Below the pieces are notes generated by a model. The model was not told where the DNA came from and did no database searches. It was given only the letters and a program-made list of their open reading frames with translations. The position numbers and the translations under genes are program-made. Source: Trichormus sp. NMC-1 (lineage in GTDB: Bacteria > Cyanobacteriota > Cyanobacteriia > Cyanobacteriales > Nostocaceae). Taken from it: a DNA stretch of 64,000 nucleotides. Below are positions 1-9,013 of the stretch, in pieces; the stretch's first letter is position 1; each line of letters begins with the position of its first letter. The stretch lies in the NCBI RefSeq assembly GCF_001858025.1, contig NZ_LZQD01000007.1:97879-161878 (forward strand), in the 5' to 3' direction.

Positions 1-206
1 TACGCCCGTACAGGAGTCAGGAGTAAAACTGGCTTTGTGTATAGGTTTCAATTTAGATTTTGTACCTCCTAACTACGCAACCTGCTGTATGTCAACAAGT
101 AGCTTGTGTTCAGCAATTTAAAACTGTTTAACTTCTGGCTTCTTTAAGAAAAATTAACAATTATTCGGGATAATAGCTGTACAGAGAATCGTGAATCCCA
201 TACACC

Positions 207-611
207 ATGTCACAAATAGAACGATTGCAAAAAATGGCGGAAGATGAGCTAACTGAGTACAGCACCGATGCCCGGAAGATGGAAAAACTCCGCCGGAAGA
301 TCGGTTTGTCAGTCTCATTAGCAGAACAGCGGCAAATTAGGGCTGAATTATTGGCTACCATGCAATCTAGTAAAATTGCAGAAATAGTGGAGGAACAAAG
401 ACAAGCAGCAGCTTTACCGTTTTGGGGAATTGCTGGATTGGGTTTGTTATTTGGGATTTCTCTCAATCAACCGATAGGCTTATTAGCAGCGGTATTGGGA
501 ACGGTGGTAGCTTTTAGAATTCAGAAATGGGGTTGGCAATTGCAAGCAACTCGTCTATTGTTACGCACATTGGAAGATATTGAAGCACGTATTGCTCAAC
601 CAAATAAGTAA
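207..611 (+). CDS. small two-TM membrane protein, function unknown
   Basis: 134 residues. Residues 1-66 are charged and helical, probably coiled coil. Two hydrophobic segments follow (about 69-86 and 90-104), separated by a short turn containing NQP, and then an amphipathic helical tail. This gives a hairpin membrane anchor with both ends probably cytoplasmic. No catalytic motif or named family was recognised. No clear Shine-Dalgarno precedes the ATG. The TerB-like gene starts about 140 bases downstream on the same strand and may be co-transcribed. Coding is supported by the balanced composition and the clean helix-TM-TM-helix layout. Confidence 0.72.
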   Translation: MSQIERLQKMAEDELTEYSTDARKMEKLRRKIGLSVSLAEQRQIRAELLATMQSSKIAEIVEEQRQAAALPFWGIAGLGLLFGISLNQPIGLLAAVLGTVVAFRIQKWGWQLQATRLLLRTLEDIEARIAQPNK

Positions 612-753
612 TGAAATAGATACATACCTGATTTGGTTTACAAAAAAATTTAGTCAACCTGATCTGGAGAATGTCCCGTGGGTTGCTAAACTAACAATTG
701 TTACTTGTGCGTTATCGGTTATTACTAAAAAGCCCTTGATGGAGATAGAAATT

Positions 754-1806
754 ATGACAAAGTATGATCAGGTATTTAACTCAAAAGAAACCACGGAAGA
801 ATCACTAAGTCCAGAAGAAGCAGTAGCAGCGATCGCAGTTATTACTGCCATAGTTGATTCTTCCATAGAAGACATAGATGCAGACAGTTTAGCCGATATT
901 CTCTGGGAATTCGAGGTTTTCGACGAATACTCAGAAGAGGATATGACAGAGTTAGTTGATAGACTAATAGCGATCGCAGGACAAGAAGGACTCGGACCTC
1001 TGTTTAATACCGCTAACGCTAGTCTGGCAGATGATGTAGTACTGGATGGCTTTGCGGCTGGGGTAATTATGCTGTTAGATGAGGATCTGAGTATCCCCAC
1101 ACAAAAACAGTCTTACCTGAAAAAACTACAGATAGCTTTAGAGATGGAAGATGAAGAAGCGGAGGAAATTACCAAAGAGGTGATAGCCGCTATCCAAGAA
1201 GCCGAAGAAGACGAAGAATACGGAGAAGACGAATATCAAACAATCATAGTTGATGACCTGGGTCAACAGGTATATGAGTCACCCTTGGGTAATTTTATCG
1301 TTCCCATACCGGTTAATCCAGAGCAAGGGGGAAAAATTCAAAGTCAAGAAGGAATAGTTGGCTTTTCTGATGATGTCGGAACTTTGCTGAGAGTTGATTA
1401 TTATCCTCTTCCTTCAGAATATGTAGAGGAAATCGAGTCTAAAGGACAGGAAAAATATTTGCACTCAATTCTTGTAGATAAGTATTTACCCCAGGCGATT
1501 TTTGCCAATGTCCCAGGTGCTGAGGTCAAGTATACCGAATATTTGCAAGATATTGCGGGGGGGTCTTACTATACCTTAGTCGATATGCCTAAAGGTTCAA
1601 CGATTTCTAAACAAGAAAATAACGGAAATGCCATCAGATTAGATGCTTATCGAGGGCTTTTAGCCTTTGTCAATGGGGAATTTTTGTATATAGTTAGCAG
1701 CCAGCGCAGCTTTTTTAATGGCGACACTCCCGGTTCTGTTGAGGAGGAAGCTGAGGACATCAAGCAGCATATTTTAGTGTTTGTGGATACTATCGAGTTT
1801 AGTTAA
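754..1806 (+). CDS. TerB-like domain protein with acidic linker
   Basis: 350 residues from the ATG at 754, which has GGAG about 9 bases upstream. The frame is open further up to 580, but that would overlap the preceding gene and lacks a ribosome site. The N-terminal 140 residues are an acidic all-helical domain resembling the TerB (tellurite resistance/DjlA-like) fold, with the SPEEAVAAIAVI and ADSLADILWE helices. A very acidic linker (EEAEEDEEYGEDEY) follows, and then a mixed alpha/beta domain with many Gly and Tyr. The family link rests on pattern only, and nothing here shows an actual role in tellurite resistance. The protein is cytoplasmic, with no signal peptide. Confidence 0.7.
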   Translation: MTKYDQVFNSKETTEESLSPEEAVAAIAVITAIVDSSIEDIDADSLADILWEFEVFDEYSEEDMTELVDRLIAIAGQEGLGPLFNTANASLADDVVLDGFAAGVIMLLDEDLSIPTQKQSYLKKLQIALEMEDEEAEEITKEVIAAIQEAEEDEEYGEDEYQTIIVDDLGQQVYESPLGNFIVPIPVNPEQGGKIQSQEGIVGFSDDVGTLLRVDYYPLPSEYVEEIESKGQEKYLHSILVDKYLPQAIFANVPGAEVKYTEYLQDIAGGSYYTLVDMPKGSTISKQENNGNAIRLDAYRGLLAFVNGEFLYIVSSQRSFFNGDTPGSVEEEAEDIKQHILVFVDTIEFS

Positions 1807-1893
1807 TTGGGAATTTTTGCAGTTGTAATTAGGGGTGATGTCTGTGGACAAAACCCTTTTTTAATTTTTTTCAGTGATCCAAATACAGTATCT

Positions 1894-2748
1894 TTAATCT
1901 TTAACCGCTGCTAACCAACCCTGTAAATCAGCCAAACAGGTGAAGTCTAACAGTGCTTCGCTCAAATTTTCTAGCACAGGTAATGGTAAAGCAGAAATTG
2001 AAGCGCGTATTTCGACCGATAGTTCTCCAAACCGCTTAGTCAATAGTCGGATAACCAGATTAACTGTTGCTTCTTCTACTCCTTCTTCCCGTCCTTCTTC
2101 TTTGATTTCCCGGTAAACTCGCGTTTCTTTGAGTGTAATTCCTAGCATAGATTCTACCTCCCTGCGGCTGAGTTGTTCAAACTTGTACACCATTATCGTC
2201 GTGATCATCTCTATTATGGCGCGACTTGATGGCGATGGTATTTCTTCACTGGTTCTTGTTAACAAATACCTTGCTTCTTCTGGTGCTTGACTTTCTTCTA
2301 AGGTAGTTAGTACCATCAATGCTACCCATACAGGTAATTGCCGAATATTTCCCAATTCATCTAAATATATTCGATGTACTTGGTCACTATTAAGCAATCC
2401 CCGATGAGGATAAATATCACTTTGTTCTGTATTGCGAGATGGATAAATTATCACTGCTTGCCAATCGCTAAATCTGGCACGGTTTCGGTAGAAATATAGT
2501 GAAGATTCAGCAAATACTCTTTCATAAAGTATTTCATCTTTTTGGAATTGTACCTCACAAAAATATACAATTCCTGCACCTTCTGTTTCTGGTGGTAAAA
2601 ATACGCCGTCAATTTCAAATTTAGGTTCTTTGACTGCTACGGAATCAAATCTGTAAGTATCCGCATTGGTGGGAGGATTCGTCAATAGTTCAAATAGCAG
2701 GGATGGATATTGTTGGAATAGTTTGTAAAAGATTGAGTCTCGTCGCAT
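1894..2748 (-). CDS. DUF2887 / Rpn-like PD-(D/E)XK nuclease with DUF4351 tail
   Basis: 284 residues. It begins MRRDSIFYKLFQQYPSLLFE, the typical opening of the cyanobacterial DUF2887 (Rpn/YhgA-like, transposase-related) family. A PD-(D/E)XK-type core can be read as D47 in FEIDGVF and E65-V-Q67 in CEVQFQK; glutamine replaces the usual lysine. The C-terminal 55 residues (LVIRLLTKRFGEL onward) match the DUF4351 helical tail, after an EGREEG linker. Related Rpn proteins are DNA endonucleases that promote RecA-independent recombination; activity here is inferred. These genes are multicopy and mobile in cyanobacteria. It ends the minus-strand run of nuclease and ATPase genes. Confidence 0.88.
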   Translation of the reverse strand: MRRDSIFYKLFQQYPSLLFELLTNPPTNADTYRFDSVAVKEPKFEIDGVFLPPETEGAGIVYFCEVQFQKDEILYERVFAESSLYFYRNRARFSDWQAVIIYPSRNTEQSDIYPHRGLLNSDQVHRIYLDELGNIRQLPVWVALMVLTTLEESQAPEEARYLLTRTSEEIPSPSSRAIIEMITTIMVYKFEQLSRREVESMLGITLKETRVYREIKEEGREEGVEEATVNLVIRLLTKRFGELSVEIRASISALPLPVLENLSEALLDFTCLADLQGWLAAVKD

Positions 2749-2880
2749 AAAGGATTTTGTTTATTTTAAAATTCGTTGATATATTTAATCACACATCCCT
2801 TGAAAATTGGATTTTCTGTATATTATTTTCTCATAACTTGTGTAAAGTAAATTGGAAAAGTCTTTATGCAGCGATCTTTT

Positions 2881-3444
2881 CTATTTACCTCCAATCAAAC
2901 GATTAAATTGAAGACCCTTAGGAGAGCTAATTTTTAGCATCCTTTCGGGACTGTCATGAGTAACCGTTTTTTCCTCACGCGTTGGTCTCTTATGAATGTT
3001 GATATTTCTGATAGTGACGAAGCGATAAACATAACTGTCAAGGAATGTCGGTTGCTCCCAAAACTCTTTGCCAATTTTCTGACAATAGGCGGCAAAACAC
3101 TTTGCACCCTTAAGTTGCTCAATAATTTTCTTCTCTGTGGTTGTCGTTGTCTTCGCCTTCATCTCAATGCAGAGAATGACCTGTTGCGTATCAGTATCGG
3201 CGACGATGACAAAATCGGCACGCTTACACTCACCTTTTGAGCCAATAAACACTGTATCTGGTGACTTAAACTTATCTGCCTTGATAATAATGACATCATT
3301 ATTATGGGGCATTTCATGAATTGTTACGAAACAGTCGGGGAGATCAGGCTCTATAAGCGTAACTATATTTTTGCCATTTTTCTTTTCTAATGGAACTGTA
3401 GCATCTTCCTTAATCATTTTTTTGAGGATAGCAATATCAGACAT
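2881..3444 (-). CDS. putative PD-(D/E)XK nuclease partner of the ATPase
   Basis: 187 residues. Its ATG overlaps the stop codon of the upstream ATPase (TAATG at 3446-3442), so the two are translationally coupled. The centre reads as a PD-(D/E)XK core: D77 in KRADFVI, a beta strand, then E94-M-K96 in VILCIEMKAK, followed by an alpha helix. The C-terminal third is basic and could bind nucleic acid. I do not recognise a named family. The coupling and nuclease-like core suggest the effector of an ATPase-nuclease pair, possibly phage defence. The nuclease call is inference from one motif; an inactive, structural role is possible. Confidence 0.68.
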   Translation of the reverse strand: MSDIAILKKMIKEDATVPLEKKNGKNIVTLIEPDLPDCFVTIHEMPHNNDVIIIKADKFKSPDTVFIGSKGECKRADFVIVADTDTQQVILCIEMKAKTTTTTEKKIIEQLKGAKCFAAYCQKIGKEFWEQPTFLDSYVYRFVTIRNINIHKRPTREEKTVTHDSPERMLKISSPKGLQFNRLIGGK

Positions 3445-4838
3445 TAATCCTCACCCCAAACAATTGCTTCCTGAATCCGATTCATTGTTTCAATAGTTGT
3501 ATCAAAACTGCGGGCTTCAATACCCAATTCTGGGCTAATGTCGGCTGGTATCAGAGTTTGTCCTTTAGTTCTTTTTGTCTTTCCCCCTACTGTTGTTCCT
3601 GTTGTATATGCTTCTTCTGCAATGTAGACTTTGATTTTTTCAGAAAAAATTAGTTCTTCTTGTCGATATCCTTCTTGTTCCGCAATTCGCTTGAGATGAG
3701 GTTTATCATGATTTAGCATGATCAGCGTATTCAGTTCTTTAATAATGTAATCACTGTGGGTAGTGATAAAAACCTTAATACCCAAGTTAACCAGTCGAGC
3801 AAAAAGTCGCGCAACTCGACGCTGATTTTCGGGGTGTAGGTTCAGTTCAGGTTCATCTACCATCAGCAAATCACCAGGCTGGGCTTCGTGTCTTAGGTAA
3901 AAGCCGATATCTAGTAAAGAACGCACGGCGCTAGAACTTTCATCCATAGAAAGCTTAACCCGTGTACCCTTCGGCTGATAATAAAGCTCATCGTTACGAG
4001 TTACGGTGTACTCACCACCTATAATGTCAGCGAAATCTGCCAGTACATCAGGGTGGTTCTCAGCAATGAAACTACTTTTTTTGACAATGCTTTCAAGTTG
4101 CCGGATAAAATCTACATTTGTTTTTATTGGCAGGGCATAATCTCCATAATCTTTAAGTAGAAGTTCCATTCGATCAATATTTTGTCCAGCCTGACCTATT
4201 TCTTCAAACAAGCGATTGCGATCAAAATTCAAATCTTTGCGAAAAATGGCCGCACCGGTTCGCTCACTACTGGCGATGAAAGGGTGAGGGAAAAGCGGAT
4301 CGAAAATGATATCTTTGAGAGCGTCGGCAATGATACGCTCGATGATTTTAGTGGGGATTTTTATCTTATCTTTTTCAACCAGCAAAGTGACAACTAATTC
4401 TGCGCTTTCTTCACTTTTAGTAATCGAAAAAAGTGATACTTCGCCAGAGCCAATTTCCGAATCAAATCTCCTTGCTAAACGTATATTTTTCGTGTCCAGG
4501 ATTACTTGAAATTCTGATTCCTTAAATCGTTCAGCCGATGCTGCAAAAATCTTTGGTAATTCCTGGGTATATGCCTGACAACCTTGAGTCACAATCTGCT
4601 CAACCTGATTAACATATTCTTGTATATCAAGACAAATTACACCGTCAGCAAGCAGTTGCTCAATCTTGTCGTCGTTGATTTTAATAGAAAACATCTTGCG
4701 CCAAGTATATAAAAAGCCGAACAGCGCGTAAGTTGCATAAGTTTTTCCAGTATTGTTGTATCCACAAATGATCGTTAGGTCGCCAAGTGTGAATTCGGCT
4801 TGTTTTAAAGCACCAAGATTTTTGACTTTAATTTTCAT
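3444..4838 (-). CDS. ABC/OLD-like AAA family ATPase
   Basis: 464 residues. It begins MKIKVKNLGALKQAEF, as SMC/RecF/OLD-type ATPases do, with Walker A GYNNTGKT at 26-33. An ABC signature-like stretch (SMDESSSAVRSLLD, about 297-310) follows the middle insertion. Walker B is LLMVDEPELNLHP (324-336), with a switch histidine at 361 in ITTHSDY. There is no TOPRIM domain after the ATPase, so it is not a full-length OLD nuclease. The nuclease-like partner is instead the overlapping downstream gene. ATPases of this class with a separate small effector are common in anti-phage systems; that role is inferred. Confidence 0.85.
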   Translation of the reverse strand: MKIKVKNLGALKQAEFTLGDLTIICGYNNTGKTYATYALFGFLYTWRKMFSIKINDDKIEQLLADGVICLDIQEYVNQVEQIVTQGCQAYTQELPKIFAASAERFKESEFQVILDTKNIRLARRFDSEIGSGEVSLFSITKSEESAELVVTLLVEKDKIKIPTKIIERIIADALKDIIFDPLFPHPFIASSERTGAAIFRKDLNFDRNRLFEEIGQAGQNIDRMELLLKDYGDYALPIKTNVDFIRQLESIVKKSSFIAENHPDVLADFADIIGGEYTVTRNDELYYQPKGTRVKLSMDESSSAVRSLLDIGFYLRHEAQPGDLLMVDEPELNLHPENQRRVARLFARLVNLGIKVFITTHSDYIIKELNTLIMLNHDKPHLKRIAEQEGYRQEELIFSEKIKVYIAEEAYTTGTTVGGKTKRTKGQTLIPADISPELGIEARSFDTTIETMNRIQEAIVWGED

Positions 4839-5051
4839 TGGCTTATAAGTAATTTATCTACGTTACAAAATGTAATTTTTAGCATTTGATTCCCTGATAT
4901 ACAGTATTTATTATAGTTACAGCACTTTTCTTTTTAAATTACCACACCTAAATATCCAAAAGGTTTATGAAGCAAGGGTTATAGGATTCCGTTTTGTACC
5001 AAATAGTTGAGCAAAGTGCTGTAACATCTTAATAATCTGATTTTTACGCTC

Positions 5052-5669
5052 TTAAAATTTCACCCGCCGATAAATTTCTGTCATGGAAATTTCTACATTT
5101 AAACTATGCAGACGAACTGACTTTTCAATCTGATCATAAACTTGCAATTGCCAAAGATTATTATTTTGCTCTTCCTGTTTATAATAATCCTCAATATAAG
5201 GTTCAGTTTGACTGACAAGCACATATTCACAAAAGCTAGAAAGAGAGCGATATTTTCTAAATTTCTCCCCCCTATCATAACCTTCCGTAGAAGGAGAAAG
5301 AACTTCAATAATCAGTAAAGGATTGAGAATTTCATCAGTACGATTGCCGTTAAATTCCGGTTCACCATTAATCACCAGAACATCTGCATAAGTTCCATGA
5401 TTAAAATCAGGAATCCAGATTCTTAAGTCTCCATTATAAGTTTGAAAGTCAGTATCTCTGAGAGCTAAATTGAGCAAAGTAGTAATATTTACGGTAATAC
5501 GGCTATGAACTTCTGAACCTCCAGGCATAACAATAATTTCTCCATTACAATATTCATGACGTTCTTCTGCGCTTTCCTCCATCACTCGATACTCATCTGG
5601 AGTGAAGTCAGTTTTTGTCACCTCTGTTGTAAGGTTTGGCGGGTTGGTTTGAGAAATAACCACAATCAC
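5052..5669 (-). CDS. Uma2 family endonuclease (DUF820)
   Basis: 205 residues, the normal size for the Uma2 family, which is greatly expanded in cyanobacteria. The restriction-endonuclease-like core is visible: FTPDEYRVMEESAEERHEY at the start, D96 in TYADVLV, E122 in LLIIEVLSPST, and K136 in RGEKFRKY. It lies 56 bases downstream of the 925-residue ATPase gene on the same strand. Whether it belongs to that system or is an independent cargo gene is unclear, because Uma2 genes are scattered through such genomes. The cellular role of the family is not settled. Confidence 0.92.
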   Translation of the reverse strand: MIVVISQTNPPNLTTEVTKTDFTPDEYRVMEESAEERHEYCNGEIIVMPGGSEVHSRITVNITTLLNLALRDTDFQTYNGDLRIWIPDFNHGTYADVLVINGEPEFNGNRTDEILNPLLIIEVLSPSTEGYDRGEKFRKYRSLSSFCEYVLVSQTEPYIEDYYKQEEQNNNLWQLQVYDQIEKSVRLHSLNVEISMTEIYRRVKF

Positions 5670-5725
5670 ACCTCCTAGAATGATTAGACCTGAAATAATT
5701 ATGACTTAAATGGAAAAAACAAATA

Positions 5726-8503
5726 TTACAAAATGCCTTTCCCTAATACCCTACGCTTTAATGCTACTATTCGAGGTCTTGCACCCTGACCAGAAAAACC
5801 TAAACCTTCTCGGAAAATTTCCGGTATATAAAATCGCGCTATTTTCTCTTGTTCTTTATCTTCATAAATTACCCCCATTTCTTCTAACATTCTTACAGTT
5901 TGCTGATCCATATTGAAGTCTTCTACAGCAAAAGGTATTTTTCTTTCAGAAGCAAAAGGAAGTTGTTCATCTACCCATGTTTTAAAAGCCGGATATTCTT
6001 CTCTAGCTTCTCTCACTTTTTCGTCACTACATGGTTTTAAAGCGCGGCGAATAGCTTTGGGAGGTAATAGTCGGTTTGTATACCACTTTTCAAATTGTAC
6101 ATCAGCATTATCTAATGTAATCTTAGCTGCATGATACAAAAAGCGGACAATATCTCTAGCCTGAAGTCTACCCTTGAAATCTGTTAAAGCTGCAAATACC
6201 CAAGAAGCGGTATATGCTTCTTTAGACCCTAGTCTTTTACCCCATAAATTTTCTAATTCAGTAATCAGATTCTCTTTAGTTAAACTATAAATACTTCCTT
6301 TTTTTGCCCCAATAACATTAGATTCACTACAAATCCAATAAACTAACCTCAAGAAAGACTCCTGATTCCAAGATAAATCATAGGAACGGTACAGATTTTC
6401 AAATTGTCCTAAATTTTGAGTAATTGTATATCTGAGAAAATCACGACGTAAGAAAATGATTATACCCAGATGAGATTGCCTAATTTCTGATAATTTCTTG
6501 GGTAAATCATCAATCAACGCCTTTAAAGCTGTACGCTGTTTTTCATTAGCAGCAATATCAGGGAAAATATCTTCTAATCCATCAAACAAAAAGATAATTT
6601 TTAATTCTTTATTTCTTAAATATTGATTTATATTACTCAAAGTAAGAGGACTATCTATATTTTCACTCATACCAATTGATCTAGCAATTTCACCAACCCA
6701 GAATTGAGTCCATCTTGGTTCATTCCAATCTTCAGAATCTAGTGTATTCTTTATCCTATCTACATATTCGGAATGTTTAAATTCAGGAACATGATTATCT
6801 AATGCTATTCTTACCTCATTTCTGGCTTCACTGATTACAGTATTAGCATTTTTTTGGAGTGTACGGGATTCCAAAAAAGGAAAAATATGTATTTGACTAA
6901 CAGTTTCATTATTTTTGTCATGAGAAATTTTATTAATTGTATTGATAAAATCTTCCCAATATTTAAACCGTGAAAGTTGAATATAATTAAAAGTTTTTCC
7001 CGCCCCTTTAGCTCCAATTGATATTACATGAGGTAATTCATCTTGAAAATTAGTTGCTAAATTTTGCAAAGGTTCTGTAATTAGTAAATCTTCCCCTTCT
7101 CCTGATTCAGCATATTCATATTTTTGACATAAATCTCTCAGTCTGGTTACTTCTTGTTGCTTAGGTAATTTTATTTCCTCTATATTTTCTGTAAACGTTG
7201 CTTCCTCCTCACCTTTGACTAATTGCTGATTTGCCCAATCTAGAGCATTTCTTATTACCGAAGTTCCAGCTAATTTTGATCGTGCATCTTCCCAATTATT
7301 AATATAGAATAATTCCTCGGCAAAATAGGTTTCTTTAATTTCTATTCTTGTCTCATTTAATAATTTATTATCTTGATCTTGCCCATAAGCAGAAACTAAT
7401 TCTGTTACAGCATTGTTAAAATTTGGTAATTCTTTAAATTCTTCTTTTAACATACTAATGATAATACTTGGATCATGGTATGTCTTATCTTTAAGTTGTG
7501 TTTCCAATGGTGCAACTTTACCAATTTGTTTTAAAACCAGACTTGTACCTTGAATAGATTGATCATTAATTGTTGTCACCAAAAAACGCTGTATTCGAGG
7601 ATCAAAAATTATGGGACTTGAGATTTCACTTAAACCTGCTCTCAAATCAATAAAAATATAATCTACTTCCAAAACTGCACCTAAACTATACAGAGCATTC
7701 CCATATTCCCAAACTCCATCAATACCTCTCACCAAATGTTCAGGTAAAATAGGAGTATCTAATAACTCTTCATCTTTCAGAAATGCTGGTAGGAAATATA
7801 TTGTTGATTTACCTTCATTTTTAGCTGATTTTTGAACTTCACGAGCAAATAATGAAAGTGTTTCTTCTCTTTCAATTGGAGAATAGTGATAAACTTCTAA
7901 AAAATCAATAAAAGAAACAGATGCTTGTTGTTTTTCTAAAGCATTCCAGTATGTAAGACCTGGTGCTTCTAAATCTGCATCTATCACAAGGATTTTGATC
8001 GGATTATTTAACTCCTTAGCTCTATCTAGTAAGGCGAAAAGATGTGCTGCTAAATTTAAAGTTCTCCCCACACCACCTTTAAAAGAATAGAAAGCTATCA
8101 AATTACAGTTATTAGAGGAAATTTCTGGCAGTTTAACAACCTGCTGAATGGCATTTTCTGTTTCTGATTCACTTTTTAAATACGCAATTTCTTCCCAAAA
8201 AGGACGAATTTCAACATCAGTTATATAAGGTTCTTCACCAATGATAAATTCTACAGGTAATGTTGCATCACTAATATCTAGAAAAATCACAGATTCTTCT
8301 TCTTGATACCAGTCTTTAAACCAATTCTTTAAAGCTATTTTAGCATTATCAATATTTTCGTCTGTAGGAAGATATATCTCTAAAGCATCTGAATAACAAT
8401 AAATCTTCACTACACCATCTGGTAGATTAGTACCATAATTAGTTTTTGCACGAATAGTTCTTCTAATATCAAGCCACGTTAGGAATTTTTTTGCTGTATT
8501 CAT
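5726..8503 (-). CDS. ParA/MinD-like (KGGVGRT) plus second P-loop NTPase fusion
   Basis: 925 residues with two nucleotide-binding modules. The first has a deviant Walker A, KGGVGRT (142-148), then VIDADLEAPGLT (173-184) and DYIFIDLRAG (281-290), as in ParA/MinD/SIMIBI ATPases. The second has Walker A GAKGAGKT (497-504) and Walker B IIFLFDGLED (636-645), with a STAND/AAA-like layout and an arginine-rich stretch near FLRRDFLRY. The C-terminal 200 residues are helical, probably a winged helix. Residues 1-130 are a separate small domain. The ATG overlaps the stop of the upstream HEPN-like gene by 4 bases. No named family was recognised; a sensing or defence role is inferred from architecture and neighbours. 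Confidence 0.82.
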   Translation of the reverse strand: MNTAKKFLTWLDIRRTIRAKTNYGTNLPDGVVKIYCYSDALEIYLPTDENIDNAKIALKNWFKDWYQEEESVIFLDISDATLPVEFIIGEEPYITDVEIRPFWEEIAYLKSESETENAIQQVVKLPEISSNNCNLIAFYSFKGGVGRTLNLAAHLFALLDRAKELNNPIKILVIDADLEAPGLTYWNALEKQQASVSFIDFLEVYHYSPIEREETLSLFAREVQKSAKNEGKSTIYFLPAFLKDEELLDTPILPEHLVRGIDGVWEYGNALYSLGAVLEVDYIFIDLRAGLSEISSPIIFDPRIQRFLVTTINDQSIQGTSLVLKQIGKVAPLETQLKDKTYHDPSIIISMLKEEFKELPNFNNAVTELVSAYGQDQDNKLLNETRIEIKETYFAEELFYINNWEDARSKLAGTSVIRNALDWANQQLVKGEEEATFTENIEEIKLPKQQEVTRLRDLCQKYEYAESGEGEDLLITEPLQNLATNFQDELPHVISIGAKGAGKTFNYIQLSRFKYWEDFINTINKISHDKNNETVSQIHIFPFLESRTLQKNANTVISEARNEVRIALDNHVPEFKHSEYVDRIKNTLDSEDWNEPRWTQFWVGEIARSIGMSENIDSPLTLSNINQYLRNKELKIIFLFDGLEDIFPDIAANEKQRTALKALIDDLPKKLSEIRQSHLGIIIFLRRDFLRYTITQNLGQFENLYRSYDLSWNQESFLRLVYWICSESNVIGAKKGSIYSLTKENLITELENLWGKRLGSKEAYTASWVFAALTDFKGRLQARDIVRFLYHAAKITLDNADVQFEKWYTNRLLPPKAIRRALKPCSDEKVREAREEYPAFKTWVDEQLPFASERKIPFAVEDFNMDQQTVRMLEEMGVIYEDKEQEKIARFYIPEIFREGLGFSGQGARPRIVALKRRVLGKGIL

Positions 8504-8970
8504 AATCTTTCAAGTTCCTTTGCAATCCATTTTGATATTTCTAGCAGTTTATTTTCTATATCTTCATCATTCGCTTCTACTTTGCCATTACCATCTCTAT
8601 TAACTATAGCAATAACTTTTCCTCCATAACGCCACAGTTCATTAATTTGACCAGGGTTTAATTTCCTCTCTTCTTCATTTTTCCTTGTATCCAATATTTC
8701 CTCTATAAATATTTCGTAGGGTAAACTTCGGGAACCTCCTGCACCTAATTTACTTAATAATTTGTTAATATTATGCTTGCATTCGCTAATATCTGTACAT
8801 AAATCAGTACGATTTGTTTTCTGTCTTTGCATCAATACTGCTTTCAAACCACATTCAACGGCATAAAATAATAGTAAACGATGGGCATTAGTACGGGGTA
8901 TTTTTTGATAAGCTGATAGATTACCATTCCAAGCTTTCTTCATTTCTTTAACAGTGAAAGGTATTGCCAT
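8500..8970 (-). CDS. HEPN-like helical protein, partner of the two-P-loop ATPase
   Basis: 156 residues, all helical. FYAVECGLKAVLM (35-47) and KHNINKLLSKL (65-75) match the pattern of HEPN domains, where an A..E..LK.LL helix is followed by a conserved HxL..L helix. WRYGG (113-117) sits where HEPN proteins often have an R-Y element. The classic Rx4-6H ribonuclease motif is not evident, so it may be a non-catalytic HEPN. It overlaps the downstream ATPase gene by 4 bases (ATGA) and lies 43 bases downstream of recG on the same strand. The HEPN assignment is by eye. Confidence 0.7.
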   Translation of the reverse strand: MAIPFTVKEMKKAWNGNLSAYQKIPRTNAHRLLLFYAVECGLKAVLMQRQKTNRTDLCTDISECKHNINKLLSKLGAGGSRSLPYEIFIEEILDTRKNEEERKLNPGQINELWRYGGKVIAIVNRDGNGKVEANDEDIENKLLEISKWIAKELERL

Positions 8971-9013
8971 TAAGTTATTTTTATTCCCTGTAACTAATAT
9001 TTACTCAGTTATT

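Noticed and set aside
1-206. Promoter for the first gene
   Set aside because: No -35/-10 pair with suitable spacing; only an AT-rich stretch and a repeat fragment near 10-25.
580-753. Upstream extension of the TerB-like gene
   Set aside because: It overlaps the previous gene and lacks a ribosome site, while GGAG precedes 754.
754-1806. Tellurite resistance function
   Set aside because: Only a TerB-like helical domain is suggested; no other ter genes occur nearby.
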